The notes: a model not told the origin generated them from the letters alone. A stretch of DNA of 33,133 nucleotides from JAVVSK01 sp036654235 (GCA_036654235.1 JAVVSK010000018.1:1-33133); one strand, 5' to 3'. Counted from the stretch's first letter, positions 16,444 to 24,309 are shown. A program made the numbers and translations.

Positions 16444-16457
16444 AAATAAAAATAGAC
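16426..16457 (+). promoter_or_regulatory. Candidate operator for the TetR regulator
   Basis: Perfect 8-bp inverted repeat GTCTATTT (16426-16433) and AAATAGAC (16450-16457) spanning the -10 box of the TetR promoter. The place and symmetry suit autorepression by the dimeric TetR-family protein encoded just downstream. Binding is inferred from position only. Confidence 0.5.
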
Positions 16458-16484
16458 TTTAGGGTCTGTTTTGTGAGGTGAATT

Positions 16485-17105
16485 ATGAAACGTGATGAAA
16501 AAAAAATGCTGAGCAAGCGAAAAATTTTGGATAGCGCCTTTGAAGAATTCGGTAAACGGGGCTACGGGCTAAGTTCGATAAATACGATTTGTACTGACGG
16601 TGATATTTCTAAGGGAATACTTTACCATTATTTTAAGGATAAGGATGAGTTGTACCTCGTCTGTGTACAAGAACTGTTTGACCTCCTTACGGAATATCTA
16701 ATGCGGGAGCTTTCCGACGTGAGTGGAACGAAAACGGCGCGTTTGGAACGATATTTTGATGCAAGACTTGATTTTTTCAATGAACGTCCCCTATATCATA
16801 GACTGTTTTGCGATGTAGTGATTTCATCGCCGCAACACTTAGCGGAGAGTATTCGTAAAATAAAAGGTGAGTTCGATGCACTTAATATTTCGGTATTAAC
16901 TGAATTATTAAAAGAAACGCAGCTCCGTGCCGATATAACAATCGAATCTGTAGTAGAAACTTTTCGGTTATATCAGGATTTTATTAATGCTCGGTATCAG
17001 ATGGAACCTAATGGTCAAATAGATCTCGAGAAGCATGAACAAAACTGTAAGCGTTCCATCGACGTTCTGCTGTATGGAGTTATTGAAAGGAAAAATAAAA
17101 AATGA
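16485..17105 (+). CDS. TetR/AcrR family transcriptional regulator
   Basis: The 206-residue length is typical. The N-terminal helix-turn-helix covers about residues 10-57: KRKILDSAFEEFGKRGYGLSSI, then DISKGILYHYFKDKDELYLV, a very standard TetR signature. The rest is a helical ligand-binding and dimer domain with no recognisable ligand specificity. A GAGGTG site lies just before the ATG. Its stop overlaps the start of the MATE exporter gene by 4 bp, so it probably controls that exporter in answer to an unknown compound. The palindrome over its own promoter suggests autorepression. Confidence 0.92.
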   Translation: MKRDEKKMLSKRKILDSAFEEFGKRGYGLSSINTICTDGDISKGILYHYFKDKDELYLVCVQELFDLLTEYLMRELSDVSGTKTARLERYFDARLDFFNERPLYHRLFCDVVISSPQHLAESIRKIKGEFDALNISVLTELLKETQLRADITIESVVETFRLYQDFINARYQMEPNGQIDLEKHEQNCKRSIDVLLYGVIERKNKK

Positions 17106-18478
17106 GTCAAGAAAAAAGCATTGGGAAAGAATCTCTTCTTTCAGATATAAAACCATCAAAAGCCATTATAAAACTTGCAATACCGGCTACTATTGCGCTT
17201 TTAGCAAAAGCTATCTACAATATTGTCGATACCGCATATATCGGTCTTTTGGACAGCGAAACCGCCTTGGCGGCGGTAGGCGTAACCTTGCCTCTCTTGT
17301 TGATTTTTGTATCTATTGAAAATATTTTTGCATCAGGAGCCGCGGTACTTGCCGGACGCCAGCTTGGTGCGGGGGATAAAAATGGAGCGAACACTACAAT
17401 TTCCACTATTGTTGCAACATCTACAATTATAGGTGCTTTACTTTGTGTCGGCGGCATTGTTTTCATGGAGCCGCTTCTTCGGGCATTCGGCGCATCGAAT
17501 GCAGTTATTCCCCTCGCTAAGGACTATGCTTTCTGGATGTTTATCGCCGCTATTTTTAACCTTCCTGCGCAAAGTTTAAACTGTGCCGCCAGAGCGGAAT
17601 CCTCCGTAAAGATTTCTTCTGTTGCCGTCATTATCGGCGCTGCTCTTAATGTCGTTCTCGACCCGCTTTTCATGTTTGAATGGGGATTCAATATGGGTGT
17701 CGAAGGCGCATCTCTCGCGACGACAGTTTCGCAGGTTGTAACATTTGCTATCCTCGTTTGCTTCTATTTTGGCGGAAAGTCTATTATTAAGATAAGCTGG
17801 AAATATATCAAACCTACATTAAAATTATTCAAGGACGTTATCTTAATAGGCATACCAACCGCTGTAATTCAAATTTGCTTAGCTGTTGCGACCTCGTTTA
17901 CCAATGTTGCCGCGGCTTCGCTGCCTGACAGTGACCTAATCATCGCCGCCTACGGAGTAGTGCAGCGCTTGGTTTTGGTAGGTTGTTATGTCATCATGGG
18001 TTTTATGCAGGGTTATCAGCCTGTTGCATCATATGCCTTTGGCGCAAAGAACGAAACGCGATTTCACAATGCGGCGCATTTTTCTTTAAAAGCAACGTTG
18101 CTTTTGTCAATAATTGTCGCCGGAGCTTATATTTTGCTTTCTCGTCCACTCATAATGCTCTTTAACCGCAACCCGGCAGTATTGGAATATGGCTCTCGAT
18201 TACTTATTTCGCAAGTTGCTCTCTATCCGGCGTTTGGACTATGTTACATGATGACAATCACGTTCCAAACCATTGGCGCTTCTAAATATGGGTTGTTTCT
18301 CTCTACTATTCGACAAGGGATATTTTATATTCCATGCATTCTTCTTTTGCCGGGGCTTTTAGGGGTAAATGGCATCTATTTTTCACAGCCCATTGCTGAT
18401 GTCTTGACGTTAGCGGTTTGTTTACTTTCATATAAAACAATGGAACGAACCGCAACGCAAAACATGAGGGCTATTTAA
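17102..18478 (+). CDS. MATE family multidrug/toxin efflux transporter
   Basis: A 458-residue polytopic membrane protein with about 12 hydrophobic segments and the two-fold repeat of the MATE family. Typical pieces are AIPATIALLAKAIYNIVDTAYIG near 20-42, ASGAAVLAGRQLGAGDK near 77-93, and GFMQGYQPVASYAFGAKN in the second half. MATE pumps export cationic drugs or metabolites using a Na+ or H+ gradient; the substrate here is unknown. It starts inside the TetR stop (ATGA), so the two are translated together. Confidence 0.92.
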   Translation: MSQEKSIGKESLLSDIKPSKAIIKLAIPATIALLAKAIYNIVDTAYIGLLDSETALAAVGVTLPLLLIFVSIENIFASGAAVLAGRQLGAGDKNGANTTISTIVATSTIIGALLCVGGIVFMEPLLRAFGASNAVIPLAKDYAFWMFIAAIFNLPAQSLNCAARAESSVKISSVAVIIGAALNVVLDPLFMFEWGFNMGVEGASLATTVSQVVTFAILVCFYFGGKSIIKISWKYIKPTLKLFKDVILIGIPTAVIQICLAVATSFTNVAAASLPDSDLIIAAYGVVQRLVLVGCYVIMGFMQGYQPVASYAFGAKNETRFHNAAHFSLKATLLLSIIVAGAYILLSRPLIMLFNRNPAVLEYGSRLLISQVALYPAFGLCYMMTITFQTIGASKYGLFLSTIRQGIFYIPCILLLPGLLGVNGIYFSQPIADVLTLAVCLLSYKTMERTATQNMRAI

Positions 18479-18495
18479 AGCAAGAAAGGGTTAAT

Positions 18496-19080
18496 ATGGA
18501 ACACGGTATTATTACTATCAGTCGACAGTACGGTAGCGGAGGCAGATTAATTGGAGAAAAGTTAGCTGAGCGTCTCCATATTCCGTTTTATGACAAAGAA
18601 ATAATTGAGCTTTCCGCAAAACAGAGCGATGTATCCGGAAATTTCTTCTCGCAACCTGAGAAATCCGGGAATTATATTTTGCGCGATTTTTTCTCCGGTA
18701 TTCCATTAGAAATGCCTATTAGTGATAAGATATATCTTGCACAATATGCCGTTATCTCTGCTCTCGCTAAAAACGGTCCCTGCGTAATTGTCGGTCGCGG
18801 AGCGGGAGCGGCGCTGAACGGCGTTGTTCCGCTCCTAAATATTTTTATATATGCCGATATTGAAACTCGAAAACGACGGGCAATCGAAGAATATGGTGAT
18901 AACCCTCAAAAAATTGAGGAACATATAGCCTCAATAGATAAAAAACGCGCTTCATATTTTCGGTTTTATACAGGTATGAACGGCAAAGAGATGGAGAATT
19001 ATCACCTTTGCATTGATAGTGGTAAGATAGGGATCGAAGGCGCAGTAGCAGCAATTGAGATGCTATATTTACTGAAATAA
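18496..19080 (+). CDS. Cytidylate kinase-like protein
   Basis: A 194-residue member of the cytidylate-kinase-like P-loop family. The N-terminus ITISRQYGSGGRLIGEKLAERL holds the nucleotide-binding loop in the family's variant form, which lacks the usual Lys of GxxxxGKS. DKEIIELSAKQ, CVIVGRGAGAAL around 96-107, and IYADIETRKRRAIEEYG near 118-134 follow. This family is distinct from the housekeeping CMP kinase and its substrate is mostly untested. The gene lies 17 bp after the MATE gene with an AAAGGG site and is probably in the same operon. Confidence 0.85.
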   Translation: MEHGIITISRQYGSGGRLIGEKLAERLHIPFYDKEIIELSAKQSDVSGNFFSQPEKSGNYILRDFFSGIPLEMPISDKIYLAQYAVISALAKNGPCVIVGRGAGAALNGVVPLLNIFIYADIETRKRRAIEEYGDNPQKIEEHIASIDKKRASYFRFYTGMNGKEMENYHLCIDSGKIGIEGAVAAIEMLYLLK

Positions 19081-19100
19081 AAAAGATATATACGAAGTTT

Positions 19101-19433
19101 ATGAGAAAGGACGTGAAAACAAAAGGGCGACACTACTATATCTCCCGCAAGGCGCTAACGGCGCAGCAACTGCTGCATCACGCACGCATGGAAAGGTCTG
19201 TCGATTCGATGTATTGCCTCCTTGATGTGTCCGGAGAAGATTCATACCGTGTTGCGGACAAAAACACCCAGCGTAAACCGAATATGCTCAGGAAACTCGC
19301 CATCAATATCATAAAAACATATAAAGACAAGCATACCTCGAAACCGGCGATTTCTCAGATTATGTTTTACTTGTTTATTCGGCTTCGGGGTTATGCGCAC
19401 CTTGCTTTCAGAAAATTGATTCCCGTGATTTAA
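19101..19433 (+). pseudogene. ISAs1-family transposase remnant (C-terminal piece)
   Basis: The 110-residue frame matches the end of ISAs1 transposases as I know them: HYYISRKALTAQQLL, a degenerate form of the HW-IESMHWLLDV block, then GEDSYRVADKNTQ, and NMLRKLAINIIKTYK. Full-length proteins are about 370-380 residues, so roughly the first 70% is missing. In the catalytic block the expected IESMHW reads VDSMYC, so the DDE glutamate appears to be Asp. No terminal inverted repeats are visible. It is a dead fragment left between the kinase-like gene and the tRNA. Confidence 0.75.
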
Positions 19434-19435
19434 TG

Positions 19436-19464
19436 TTGACATACTGATTTTCAGGTGTTATAAT
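19436..19464 (+). promoter_or_regulatory. Consensus promoter for tRNA-Trp
   Basis: TTGACA (19436-19441), 17-bp spacer, TATAAT (19459-19464): a perfect vegetative promoter. The expected start near 19471 is about 22 bases ahead of the mature tRNA. Confidence 0.9.
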
Positions 19465-19492
19465 AAATAAGTTGTTTTTTGAAAGCAATAAT

Positions 19493-19566
19493 AGGGGCAT
19501 GATGTAATGGTAACATAGCGGTCTCCAAAACCGTTTTTGAGGGTTCGAGTCCTTCTGCCCCTGCCA
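19493..19566 (+). tRNA. tRNA-Trp (anticodon CCA)
   Basis: The acceptor stem AGGGGCA (19493-19499) pairs with TGCCCCT (19556-19562), followed by discriminator G and an encoded CCA. The anticodon arm GCGGT-CTCCAAA-ACCGT gives CCA. The T arm has GGTTCGAGTCC. It stands alone with its own promoter and terminator. Confidence 0.95.
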
Positions 19567-19571
19567 AAGTA

Positions 19572-19617
19572 GACAAAACCTATTTTTAACGCAAGTTATA
19601 AGTGGGTTTTGTCTTTT
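19572..19617 (+). terminator. Intrinsic terminator after tRNA-Trp
   Basis: GACAAAACC (19572-19580) pairs with GGTTTTGTC (19605-19613), followed by TTTT. The loop is long (24 bases). Confidence 0.7.
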
Positions 19618-19934
19618 ATATTCTATATATTGAGCGATTTACACAAAATGCAACTCGCTTTTTTGCTGTTTTGGCGCAAATAATTTACCGTAAGAAGTTC
19701 GCTAAGAATAGCCCACTCATATCAGCAGTGCAAATCAACAATAGAGTGGGAATTAATACTGGTAAATTTAATAGGTTGTGATGACGATGGCGCTTTGTTC
19801 AAAGGCGTTGGGGGGATTACTTCTTAAATGTTCTCCTTCCATTCCTCACGATTTGTTAATACCAGACATAGGGAACAGTGCAATGGTGATATAGTTAATT
19901 AAGTTGAAAACAATAGCAGACTGCATCGGAAAGG
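19618..19934. other. Accessory non-coding stretch with nested inverted repeats
   Basis: No gene can be supported. It contains an 8-bp inverted repeat AATTTACC / GGTAAATT (19682-19689, 19761-19768) enclosing a 7-bp one CCCACTC / GAGTGGG (19712-19718, 19744-19750), and a short hairpin around 19790-19807 (CTTTG / CAAAG). Short open frames without starts cross it (for example plus strand, ending near 19826), which suggests decayed coding sequence. Confidence 0.4.
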
Positions 19935-20286
19935 TTATCGAATATTTTCATCTTCTGTTTTGCACTTATCATAATCGCCGACAAGCTGACCGTCGTAGTG
20001 ATAAACAATGACGTTTTCCTTGTTTCGAAGCAGGCATTTGGTAAGCTCATCCATTCCGTATTCTTTAACAAATTTAGCGAATGCACGGATTCGTGGCTTA
20101 TCAAGCATACCGCCCTCATATGGGAAGTCTTTAGATTCCCAACACCAATTCAAGCCTTTTTCACGGCAGCAGTTGTAATTTTTACACCAGCCGTTAATGT
20201 CACAGCCGCCATTTTTGGCAACTAACGCATTTATCGTTTTCCGAACATACACAACAAGCAAGATCGCAGTAAGCGATGTTGCTATG
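19935..20286 (-). pseudogene. DUF3795-type cysteine-rich protein, frameshifted and lacking its own start
   Basis: The protein is read in two frames. The first part, NIAYCDLACCVCSENDKC, lies in the same frame as the upstream hydrolase (20286 down to about 20217). The rest, NGGCDINGWCKNYNCCREKG onward to the stop at 19935, is in the next frame. Removing one A from the five-A run at 20212-20216 would read CVSCQNGGCDING without a break and restore a Cys-rich DUF3795-like protein with RIRAFAKFVKEYG and VYHYDGQLVGDYD near the end. No ATG, GTG or TTG lies at the expected start. The shift could be a true mutation or a sequencing error. The function of DUF3795 proteins is not known to me. Confidence 0.65.
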
Positions 20287-21165
20287 TTGACAGAAAATAA
20301 AGTTTTCGATTATTGAAACCGTATCAGTAGGATTTTCTATATGTGGAGAGTGCCCGGAATGATTAACTGTTTTTGCTTTATTATTTTTATTTGATTCCAA
20401 AAAATCATGTATCTGTATATCATTGCAAACCGGATCGGTTTCACCTACTATCAGAAGCGATTCACACGATACATCTTTCAAAACCGGAAGATAATCAAAA
20501 TAGATATCCTGATCATTAAAAACACATTGTTGATGATTTATTCCTTTTCTCCGGTCACTCTCTTTAATGCTGTGATTGTTTATTGATTTCTTGACCTCTT
20601 GAGTTATCGTATAATCGCCGTACACTTTATTGCGGATACTTTCCGGTATATCTGTAAGATGCTCTAAAAGAGATGTTGCATCATTCATATCTATACAATT
20701 TTTTATTTTATTTAATAATAAATTATTATCAGCTTGCAATATATCAAAGCTTAGCGAATATACATTTTGAAGCGAATACAAAAAATTAAACGAAGGACAT
20801 ATATAAATAATACAGTTTGCATAATCGGGATAGCTAACAGCATACCTTAAAGCAAGTTGTCCGCCATATGAATGACCTAATACAATAAGTTTATCAATAT
20901 GAAAATACATCCGAATATCTTCAATATCATCTATGAGCATTTCAGAATGAAATGGATATGTAATTTCATCAGAACGCAATACACCGCGCTGATCAAAAGA
21001 AATAACGTTAAATTTTTTTGATAACATTTCAGCTAAATATGTAAATTGCCAACACCCTTGTCCTGGACCACCGTGAAGAATAATGATCGTATTTTTACAA
21101 CCGTTAAAACAGTATTCAATATAAAGTTTAGTACCGTCTCTTGTTTCAATCATAATATTTTTCAT
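20200..21165 (-). CDS. Alpha/beta hydrolase (proline-iminopeptidase-like) with a fused foreign tail
   Basis: An alpha/beta-fold hydrolase: oxyanion motif HGGPG (31-35), FDQRG (58-62), nucleophile elbow GHSYGG with Ser99, an acid candidate in GETDPV, and the catalytic His in NHSGHSPHIENP near 280. These fit the S33 / proline iminopeptidase group; the substrate is unknown. The hydrolase proper should end near the IENFI segment (about residue 290). The last 30 or so residues belong to the DUF3795-like sequence that follows, so the hydrolase appears to have lost its stop codon. There is no strong ribosome binding site at 21165; AAAGGAG lies about 20 bases away, and an ATG at 21153 is an alternative. 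Its base composition is more AT-rich than the neighbours. Confidence 0.8.
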   Translation of the reverse strand: MKNIMIETRDGTKLYIEYCFNGCKNTIIILHGGPGQGCWQFTYLAEMLSKKFNVISFDQRGVLRSDEITYPFHSEMLIDDIEDIRMYFHIDKLIVLGHSYGGQLALRYAVSYPDYANCIIYICPSFNFLYSLQNVYSLSFDILQADNNLLLNKIKNCIDMNDATSLLEHLTDIPESIRNKVYGDYTITQEVKKSINNHSIKESDRRKGINHQQCVFNDQDIYFDYLPVLKDVSCESLLIVGETDPVCNDIQIHDFLESNKNNKAKTVNHSGHSPHIENPTDTVSIIENFIFCQHSNIAYCDLACCVCSENDKCVSCQKWRL

Positions 21166-21240
21166 TACACTACTTATTTCAAATACTCCTTTACATCTTT
21201 TGCGATGGTCGTGCCAAAAGCATTGTCAAAAGGCGGAGAA

Positions 21241-21290
21241 AAAGAAATAACCGCAGGCTGTACACGTCGAAATGAGCAGCCCACGGTTAT
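21241..21290 (-). terminator. Intrinsic terminator downstream of guaA
   Basis: On the minus strand ATAACCG-T-GGGCTG (21290 down) pairs with CAGCCT-G-CGGTTAT (ending 21247), a stem of about 14 bp with two G-T wobbles, followed by TTCTTTTTC. It lies about 90 bases past the guaA stop and would separate guaA from the hydrolase gene. Confidence 0.65.
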
Positions 21291-21380
21291 ACACCAACCC
21301 ACATAGAGCTGATAAATTTATTCTATCACGCCATGATGAACTACGAAGCACTCCCAAAATGCCGAAAAGGCTTTCCAATC

Positions 21381-22910
21381 TTATTCCCACTCTATAGTTC
21401 CCGGTGGCTTACTAGTAATATCGTAAACGACGCGGTTAACATGAGCGACTTCCGAAATTATTCTTTCACTTATTCTTCTTAGTACAGGATAGGGGATCTC
21501 GGCCCATTCGACCGTCATAGCGTCTGTAGAGGTTACGGCGCGAACACCTATGGCATAATCATAAGTTCTTTCATCGCCCATAACGCCGACGGATCTCAGA
21601 CCCGTAAATACCGTAAAATACTGCCATATTGAGCTTGTAAGACCGTTATTCGCTATTTCCTCCCTAAGTATCGCGTCGCTATCCCGAAGTATATTAAGCT
21701 TGTCCTCGTTTATCTCTCCTATAATTCGAATTGCGAGACCCGGTCCGGGGAACGGCTGCCGCCAAACGAGGTCATACGGGATTCCAATAGCTGTACCAAG
21801 TGCACGAACTTCATCTTTAAACAGCATTCTAAGAGGCTCAACAAGACCTTTAAACGTGATATCAGAAGGAAGGCCGCCTACATTATGATGGCTCTTTATC
21901 GTAGCTGAGCCGCCGACACCACTCTCAATAACGTCGGGATATATAGTCCCCTGTAATAAAAAATCAGCGCCACCGATTTTCTTCGCTTCTTCCTCAAAAA
22001 CGCGGATGAATTCGGCACCTATTATCTTTCTCTTTTTTTCGGGATCGGTTACGCCATTGAGCTTATCTAAAAACCGTTTTTCAGCATTTACATGTATTAT
22101 ATTTATGCCAAGGGAATCGTGATAAAAATCCATGACTTCTTTGGCTTCATTCTTTCTCAAAAGCCCGTGATCGACGAATATACAGGTTAGATTGTCACCT
22201 ATTGCCTTATGAACGAGTACCGATGCGACAGATGAGTCAACTCCGCCGCTTAGCCCTCCGACAACCCGTCCGTTTCCGACTTGTTTCCTAATACTTTCAA
22301 TCAGTTCGTCAGCGAGGTTTTCAGGTTTCCAATCGCAGTTTAAACTGCATACGTTAGTGAGAAAGTTCTTTATCATCAAGCTTCCGTTTACAGTATGATT
22401 TACTTCGGCATGGAACTGAATACCATATATCTTTTTTTCATTGGAATAAAAGGCTGCTACGGGACAATTTGCGGTTGTTGCGGAAACGACGAAGCCATTT
22501 GGCGGCTCTGCAACGCTATCATGATGATTCATCCAAACTATACCGCTATTATCAATCCCTTTAAACAAAGGAGAATCAGCCAAAACGACTTCGGTTCGCC
22601 CATATTCAGGGACGGACGCTCTATCAATTTTTCCTCCGAATAGTTTTGTTATATATTGCATACCGTAACAGATACCAAGTATTGGTACGCCAAGATTAAA
22701 AATTTCACTGTGCGCAGTTCTGGCATTTTCAGCATATACGCTATCGGGACCACCCGTAAGTATAATGCCGGAGAGCGTGTTGCCTTTTATCCGTTCTATA
22801 CTTGAATCGCAAGGCATAAGTTCGGAAAACACGCCCGCTTCACGTACGCGCCTAGATATAAGCTGGTTATACTGTCCACCAAAATCCAGTACGACTATTC
22901 TTTCCTTCAT
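21381..22910 (-). CDS. guaA: GMP synthase (glutamine-hydrolysing) GuaA
   Basis: Converts XMP to GMP with ATP and glutamine. The N-terminal class I glutaminase has Cys81 in GICYGMQ with His167 and Glu169 in IQFHAEV. The ATP pyrophosphatase P-loop SGGVDSS is at 221-227. The C-terminal dimerisation and XMP-binding domain ends with the conserved PPGTIEWE. The length of 509 is typical. A GGGAGGAA site lies just before the ATG. It is the last gene of the minus-strand cluster and has a terminator about 90 bases downstream. I found no convincing guanine riboswitch or promoter in the 160-bp leader. Confidence 0.97.
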   Translation of the reverse strand: MKERIVVLDFGGQYNQLISRRVREAGVFSELMPCDSSIERIKGNTLSGIILTGGPDSVYAENARTAHSEIFNLGVPILGICYGMQYITKLFGGKIDRASVPEYGRTEVVLADSPLFKGIDNSGIVWMNHHDSVAEPPNGFVVSATTANCPVAAFYSNEKKIYGIQFHAEVNHTVNGSLMIKNFLTNVCSLNCDWKPENLADELIESIRKQVGNGRVVGGLSGGVDSSVASVLVHKAIGDNLTCIFVDHGLLRKNEAKEVMDFYHDSLGINIIHVNAEKRFLDKLNGVTDPEKKRKIIGAEFIRVFEEEAKKIGGADFLLQGTIYPDVIESGVGGSATIKSHHNVGGLPSDITFKGLVEPLRMLFKDEVRALGTAIGIPYDLVWRQPFPGPGLAIRIIGEINEDKLNILRDSDAILREEIANNGLTSSIWQYFTVFTGLRSVGVMGDERTYDYAIGVRAVTSTDAMTVEWAEIPYPVLRRISERIISEVAHVNRVVYDITSKPPGTIEWE

Positions 22911-23069
22911 TAGTTCCTCCCGGTATGCTATGAAATAACAATTTTTGTATTCAATCTCTTTAAGGCTATGGTAATATCTTATCAGAATAATGTTATAAAG
23001 CCTGGGTTATTGCCCTCTGCGGGATAAAAAACTTATTTGTCAAATCCATTTTTTTTCATTTTATGGTTA

Positions 23070-23762
23070 CTAAGTTTCAAAAATAAGCTTTGGCTTTAAC
23101 CTAAGGTAGTCTGCGGAGCAAAGATGATAGGTAACTCCGTTATGAACCCCGTTAAACGCAAAATTGCATGAAGCCGCATGAAGATGTCCATAGACTACGC
23201 GCGAAATTTTGTATGTTTCAAACAACTTAGTAAAGCCGGTATCAACACCCCGCTCAGCAATTGGCGGAAAATGCGTCATGGCTATAAGTTCTCTGTCGCG
23301 GTCTATACTCTTTAGAGACATTTCGAGGCGCAAAATTTCGCGCTCATATATTTTCTTATCATTTTCAGGCGAAAAACTCGGTAGTTGAGGAAGAATCCAA
23401 CCTCTGCTACCACAAACGCATACATCGCCAATAGTAACGGAATCGTTTTGGATACAAAGTACCGAATCAGATAATGCTTCACGAACGCGCGTTACGGAAT
23501 TCCACCAATAGTCGTGATTACCCCTTAAAAGCACCTTAGTACCGTTTAACAAAGCGATCCTGGATAAATCCGCCTTTGCATCCTCAAGGCGCATTGCCCA
23601 ACATATATCGCCCGGTATAAGGACAAGGTCTTTTTCGGAAATGGTGTCATTCCAAAATTCCGTCAACCTAGCTTCATGATTTTCCCATTGCGCACCAAAA
23701 ATCCACATGGGCTTGTCCCCGGAACTCGAAAAATGCAGATCCGCAATGGCAAAAATCTTCAT
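23070..23762 (-). CDS. Calcineurin-like metallophosphoesterase
   Basis: A 230-residue cytoplasmic phosphoesterase with the five metal-binding blocks: DLH (8-10), GDICWAM near 51-57, RGNHDYWW near 78-85, MTHFPP near 163, and GHLHAA near 195. The GDICWAMRLEDAKADL form is typical of a Firmicutes subgroup without assigned substrate. The ATG follows the stop of the zinc-ribbon gene by one base, so the two are probably translated together. Confidence 0.88.
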   Translation of the reverse strand: MKIFAIADLHFSSSGDKPMWIFGAQWENHEARLTEFWNDTISEKDLVLIPGDICWAMRLEDAKADLSRIALLNGTKVLLRGNHDYWWNSVTRVREALSDSVLCIQNDSVTIGDVCVCGSRGWILPQLPSFSPENDKKIYEREILRLEMSLKSIDRDRELIAMTHFPPIAERGVDTGFTKLFETYKISRVVYGHLHAASCNFAFNGVHNGVTYHLCSADYLRLKPKLIFET

Positions 23763-23763
23763 A

Positions 23764-24180
23764 TCAGGTTAACTCATCAATTTCTTTTAAAGCTTCACTT
23801 TGGTCGTCCGTATTGTCTTCTTCATCTTGGTTTATTGAATCGTCCGAATCATGAGAAGCAAATTCCATATCAATGACCTGGCGTTCATTTTCGGGTATTG
23901 AGTCGTCCACGAGAGGCTCGTCGATATCTTCAAGCTTGTCATCTAAACCGGGATCATCAAACATATTGATAGACTCGGCCCGTTTTTTTCTTAGCCGTTT
24001 TTCGGCTAAACACTGTGCGCAAAGGTCACATCCACCGACAGCGGGATTTTCGCCGCATTCTATGCATAGGGACGGCTCCTCCTCGTGCGTAAGGCACATT
24101 GAACGCTTACACATCGAGCAATATTTTTCTCCCGGACGGACAAAATTAATTTCGCATTTTGGGCACTTTTCAAGTGGCAT
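23764..24180 (-). CDS. Zinc-ribbon protein with acidic tail
   Basis: A 138-residue protein I cannot assign to a function. The first 65 residues carry paired cysteines: CPKC (6-9), CSMC (21-24), then CIEC and CDLCAQC, consistent with two or three zinc-binding knuckles. A basic stretch EKRLRKKRAES follows, and from about residue 74 to the end the chain is rich in Asp and Glu and likely disordered. An AAGGAA site lies 9 bases before the ATG. It sits one base ahead of the metallophosphoesterase gene; a regulatory or RNA/DNA-binding partner role is only a guess. Confidence 0.75.
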   Translation of the reverse strand: MPLEKCPKCEINFVRPGEKYCSMCKRSMCLTHEEEPSLCIECGENPAVGGCDLCAQCLAEKRLRKKRAESINMFDDPGLDDKLEDIDEPLVDDSIPENERQVIDMEFASHDSDDSINQDEEDNTDDQSEALKEIDELT

Positions 24181-24228
24181 ATAATAAATTCCTTATCAAG
24201 TTGTTTTAAGCAGTAAATAGCGGTGTTT

Positions 24229-24309
24229 TTAAAAAACGTCAACAAGCGTTAAGCCAACAAAAACACTCAATATTCCGTATATAAAAAGTTTTATGTCATC
24301 TCTGCTCAA
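24229..24309 (-). CDS. Possible 26-residue single-span membrane peptide
   Basis: A TTG-started frame (24309) reading MSRDDIKLFIYGILSVFVGL and ending LVDVF. The middle is a plausible transmembrane helix. A GGGGA sequence lies about 8 bases upstream of the TTG. It falls between a promoter-like element (24330-24360) and the zinc-ribbon gene. Such a short frame may be chance; there is no family to compare with. Confidence 0.25.
   Translation of the reverse strand: MSRDDIKLFIYGILSVFVGLTLVDVF

Noticed and set aside
19735..19755. Short match ATAGAGTGGGAA to the 3' end of guaA, as if a second guaA tail lay here
   Set aside because: Only 12 bases agree and the flanking translation does not align; matches of this length are expected by chance in a window this size.
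21174..21317. A 47-codon open frame on the minus strand ending in AFGTTIAKDVKEYLK
   Set aside because: It looks protein-like at its end but has no ATG and runs through the guaA terminator hairpin; I cannot match it to a family. It may be the tail of a lost gene.
22911..23069. Riboswitch or attenuator ahead of guaA
   Set aside because: A TTGACA and some complementarity (GGG-CAATAA-CCC) are present, but no guanine aptamer consensus, no matching -10 and no terminator could be found.
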